From an uncultured Oscillibacter sp. (GTDB taxonomy: Bacteria; Bacillota; Clostridia; Oscillospirales; Oscillospiraceae), in the NCBI GenBank assembly GCA_900551885.1, contig URXS01000038.1, positions 1-16,705 on the forward strand: a stretch of DNA of 16,705 bases, in the 5' to 3' direction. The translations under genes were made by a program, and so were the position numbers. Below are positions 14,464-16,705 of this stretch, piece after piece. Under the pieces are notes generated by a model that had not been told where the DNA came from, did no database searches, and saw nothing but the letters and a program-made list of their open reading frames with translations. The first letter of the stretch is position 1. Each line of letters opens with the position of its first letter.

Positions 14464-15948
14464 ATGGCAGCCATCGGTTTTGACAATCAACAATATCTCA
14501 AGACGCAGTCCGAACAGATTCGCAAACGGATCGCCCAGTTCGGCGGAAAACTGTATCTGGAATTCGGCGGGAAGCTGTTTGACGACTATCACGCGTCCCG
14601 GGTCCTGCCGGGCTTTGCGCCGGACAGCAAGGTGCGGATGTTGCAACAACTGCGGGAGGATGTGGAGATCGTCATCGCCATCAACGCCGCCGATATTGAG
14701 AAGAACAAGGTCCGGGGCGATCTGGGTATCACCTATGACGAGGACGTGCTGCGGCTGATCGACAGTTTCCGTGGCATGGGGCTGTATGTGGGCAGCGTGG
14801 TGCTGACCCGGTACAGCGGACAGGGGGCGGCGGACGCCTTTTTGCGCCGCCTGACGGCCCTGGGCATCCGCTGCTACCGCCACTACCCCATTGCCGGGTA
14901 CCCCTCGGATGTGGCGCACATCGTCAGCGACGAGGGCCTGGGCAAAAACGATTATGTGGAGACCAGCCGTCCCCTGGTGGTGGTGACGGCGCCGGGCCCC
15001 GGCAGCGGCAAGATGGCCACCTGCCTCAGCCAGCTCTATCACGACTATAAGCGGGGCATCTCCGCCGGATACGCCAAGTTTGAGACCTTCCCCATCTGGA
15101 ACCTGCCTCTGAAGCACCCGGTGAACCTGGCCTACGAGGCTGCCACGGCGGACCTGGACGACGTGAATATGATCGACCCCTTCCATCTGGAGGCCTACGG
15201 AAAGACCGCCGTCAACTATAACCGGGACGTGGAGATCTTCCCGGTGCTCAGCGCCATCTTCAAGAAGATCCTGGGCCAGTCCCCCTACCAGTCCCCCACG
15301 GACATGGGCGTCAACATGGCCGGCAACTGCATCGTGGATGACGACGTCTGCTCTGCCGCCTCCCGGATGGAGATCTTGCGCCGGTACTACACCGCCTGCG
15401 TGGAGCATGTGCAGGGTAAGTGCGAAGAGAGCACTGTCCGCAAGCTGGAGCTGGTGATGCAGCAGGCCGGCGTGACGGCGGAGTTGTGCCCGGCGGTATC
15501 CGCCGCCCTGACCAAGGCGGAGACCACCGGTGGCCCCGCCGGCGCCATGGTGCTGCCGGACGGCCGGGTGGTCACCGGAAAGACCTCCGATACCCTGGGC
15601 GCCGCCTCCGCCATGTTGCTCAACGCATTGAAGGCTCTGGGCGGCATCGACGATCAGTTCGAGCTGATCTCCGCCCAGGTGCTGGAGCCGGTGTGCCGGC
15701 TGAAGACCGCGTATCTGGGCCACAAGAACCCCCGGCTCCACACCGACGAGGTGCTGATGGCCCTGACCATCTCCGCCCTGACCAACCCCCTGGCGGAGCT
15801 GGCCCAGCAGCAGCTCCCCAAGCTCCGGGGCTGCGACGCCCATTTTTCTGTTATCCTCAGCGAGGTGGATGAGAACCTGCTCAAGCGGTTGGGCATCAAC
15901 GTCAGCTGCGAAGCACGGTACGAGACGAAAAAGCTGTATCACCGGTAA
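14464..15948 (+). CDS. DUF1846 (UPF0371) domain protein, function unknown
   Basis: 494-residue soluble protein, full length for the DUF1846/UPF0371 family, which is widespread in Firmicutes and Actinobacteria and has no established biochemical role that I can name. No signal peptide or membrane segment is seen. Highly conserved family stretches are present: IGFDNQQYLKTQSE (4-17), FGGKLYLEFGGKLFDDYHAS (26-45), NKVRGDLGITYDEDVLRLID (81-100), a glycine-rich APGPGSGKM (176-184) that resembles but does not exactly fit a Walker A loop, and NLPLKHPVNLAYEAATADL plus SPTDMGVNMAGNCIVDD. AGAGAGG (14447-14453) lies about ten bases before the ATG, a rather loose spacing. The gene is divergent from purA and is followed after 18 bases by an acyltransferase gene, probably co-transcribed. 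The glycine-rich loop suggests nucleotide or phosphate binding (inference only). Confidence 0.93.
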   Translation: MAAIGFDNQQYLKTQSEQIRKRIAQFGGKLYLEFGGKLFDDYHASRVLPGFAPDSKVRMLQQLREDVEIVIAINAADIEKNKVRGDLGITYDEDVLRLIDSFRGMGLYVGSVVLTRYSGQGAADAFLRRLTALGIRCYRHYPIAGYPSDVAHIVSDEGLGKNDYVETSRPLVVVTAPGPGSGKMATCLSQLYHDYKRGISAGYAKFETFPIWNLPLKHPVNLAYEAATADLDDVNMIDPFHLEAYGKTAVNYNRDVEIFPVLSAIFKKILGQSPYQSPTDMGVNMAGNCIVDDDVCSAASRMEILRRYYTACVEHVQGKCEESTVRKLELVMQQAGVTAELCPAVSAALTKAETTGGPAGAMVLPDGRVVTGKTSDTLGAASAMLLNALKALGGIDDQFELISAQVLEPVCRLKTAYLGHKNPRLHTDEVLMALTISALTNPLAELAQQQLPKLRGCDAHFSVILSEVDENLLKRLGINVSCEARYETKKLYHR

Positions 15949-15966
15949 AAAGGGGGGCGGTGCGCC

Positions 15967-16705
15967 ATGGCACCCGCGCGGATTCAGGAGGAGAAGGCCA
16001 CCGGCTACGGGCGGCTGAGCCTGTACCGCTCAGAGCTGATGGGAGCGGCCATGCTGTGGGTCATGCTGTTTCACGCCTATCCCTTCCGCTTCGGCCTGCC
16101 GCCGCTGGATGCGGTGAAGCAGGCGGGCTTTGCCGGGGTGGACATCTTTCTGCTACTGTCGGCTCTGGGACTGTACGTCTCTCTGGAGCGGTCCGGGAGT
16201 GGGACGAAGCTGGCCGCCTTTTACCGGCGGCGGGCGGTCCGGGTCCTGCCGGCCTATTGGCTGGTGGTGGGGCTGTACAGCCTGTGGCTGATCAGCCAGG
16301 GCCGCATCGGCGTGAAAACGGCGCTCTGGAGCCTGTCCACTCTCCACTACTGGTTTCACATCCCCGACACCTTCAACTGGTATGTGCCGGCCCTGCTGGC
16401 CTTTTACCTGCTGGCCCCCTTCTACGTCCGGCTCTTTGACCGCTGCCCCCGGAAGGAGTGGCTGACGGCGGCCATGTTCCCCCTGGCCTATGGCATCTAC
16501 CGGCTGACCATCCCCCTGCACCTGAATTACACGGAGGACTTCGTCAACCGCCTGCCGGCCTTCGCCCTGGGCATCCTGGCGGGACACTACCTGCTGACCG
16601 CCCGCCGCGTCACCGCCTGGCATGCCCTGGTCTGGGCCCTGCTGGCCGCCGCCGGCGGCCAAACCCAATATTTTCTTTCCTTTCATTTCACCAAACCATC
16701 TGTGC
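15967..16705 (+). CDS. Acyltransferase-3 (OafA/YrhL-like) membrane protein, 3' partial
   Basis: The first 246 residues of an integral membrane acyltransferase; the frame is open to the window end. Such proteins move acetyl or other acyl groups across the membrane onto envelope glycans. Family features are visible: a first helix with Arg21 and His36 (LFHAYPF), GFAGVDIFLLLSALGLYVS (54-72) matching the usual G-x-x-G-V-D-x-F-F-x-L-S-G segment, and FYRRRAVRVLPAYWLVV, the Arg-rich loop before the next helix. Several more hydrophobic helices follow. The ATG is preceded by AGGGGGG (15951-15957) at about nine bases. Only 18 bases separate it from the DUF1846 stop, so the two are likely one operon. The final ~45 bases are markedly A/T-rich compared with the rest of the gene, so the last 15 residues should be treated with caution. 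Confidence 0.85.
   Translation, partial: MAPARIQEEKATGYGRLSLYRSELMGAAMLWVMLFHAYPFRFGLPPLDAVKQAGFAGVDIFLLLSALGLYVSLERSGSGTKLAAFYRRRAVRVLPAYWLVVGLYSLWLISQGRIGVKTALWSLSTLHYWFHIPDTFNWYVPALLAFYLLAPFYVRLFDRCPRKEWLTAAMFPLAYGIYRLTIPLHLNYTEDFVNRLPAFALGILAGHYLLTARRVTAWHALVWALLAAAGGQTQYFLSFHFTKPSV
16643..16661 (+). other. GC-rich inverted repeat at a composition break
   Basis: TGGCCGCC (16643-16650) and GGCGGCCA (16654-16661) form an eight-bp inverted repeat around GCC inside the acyltransferase frame. The A/T-rich, T-run-containing tail of the window begins exactly at its right edge. Confidence 0.5.

Overview
The window looks like a fragment of a chromosome from a GC-rich, anaerobic, Gram-positive gut-type Clostridium relative, probably Oscillospiraceae (Flavonifractor/Lawsonibacter-like). 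This is an inference. It rests on a pyruvate:ferredoxin oxidoreductase, a type III glutamine synthetase, a T-box leader, a lipoteichoic-acid-synthase-type enzyme, S-layer-homology anchoring, and strong G/C bias at third codon positions with A/T-rich promoters. Both ends cut through genes, so this may be one short contig or an arbitrary slice.

Layout. Bases 1-2897 (+) hold the last ~960 residues of pyruvate:ferredoxin oxidoreductase. Bases 3074-5077 (+) encode a five-helix LTA-synthase-family enzyme with an extra C-terminal beta-rich domain. Bases 5234-6943 (+) encode a secreted GH18 chitinase-like enzyme with three SLH repeats. These two envelope genes have separate promoters, and each is followed by a strong hairpin. 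The second hairpin (7038-7079) separates them from a convergent minus-strand block.

Minus-strand block, in transcription order. purA (14205-12931) is followed by purB (12853-11435), the two steps from IMP to AMP, then a U-tailed terminator (11406-11351). Next is a promoter, an asparagine-specific T-box leader (about 11258-10970) and asnB (10955-9372), followed after 84 bases by glnN, type III glutamine synthetase (9287-7200). The block covers nitrogen assimilation and nitrogen-dependent biosynthesis: AsnB consumes the glutamine GlnN makes, and PurA consumes aspartate, the substrate of AsnB.

Right end. Divergent from purA is a DUF1846/UPF0371 protein of unknown function (14464-15948, +), followed 18 bases later by a membrane acyltransferase-3 family gene that runs off the window (15967-16705). 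The 258-base purA/DUF1846 gap carries promoters in both directions and one palindrome that could be an operator.

I found no tRNA, rRNA, CRISPR array, insertion sequence, prophage or defence locus, and no clear candidate for a wholly new system. The points most worth following are the Asn T-box in front of the asnB-glnN pair, the animal-type adenylosuccinate lyase, the SLH-anchored chitinase, the extra domain on the LTA synthase, and the conserved unknown DUF1846 gene.
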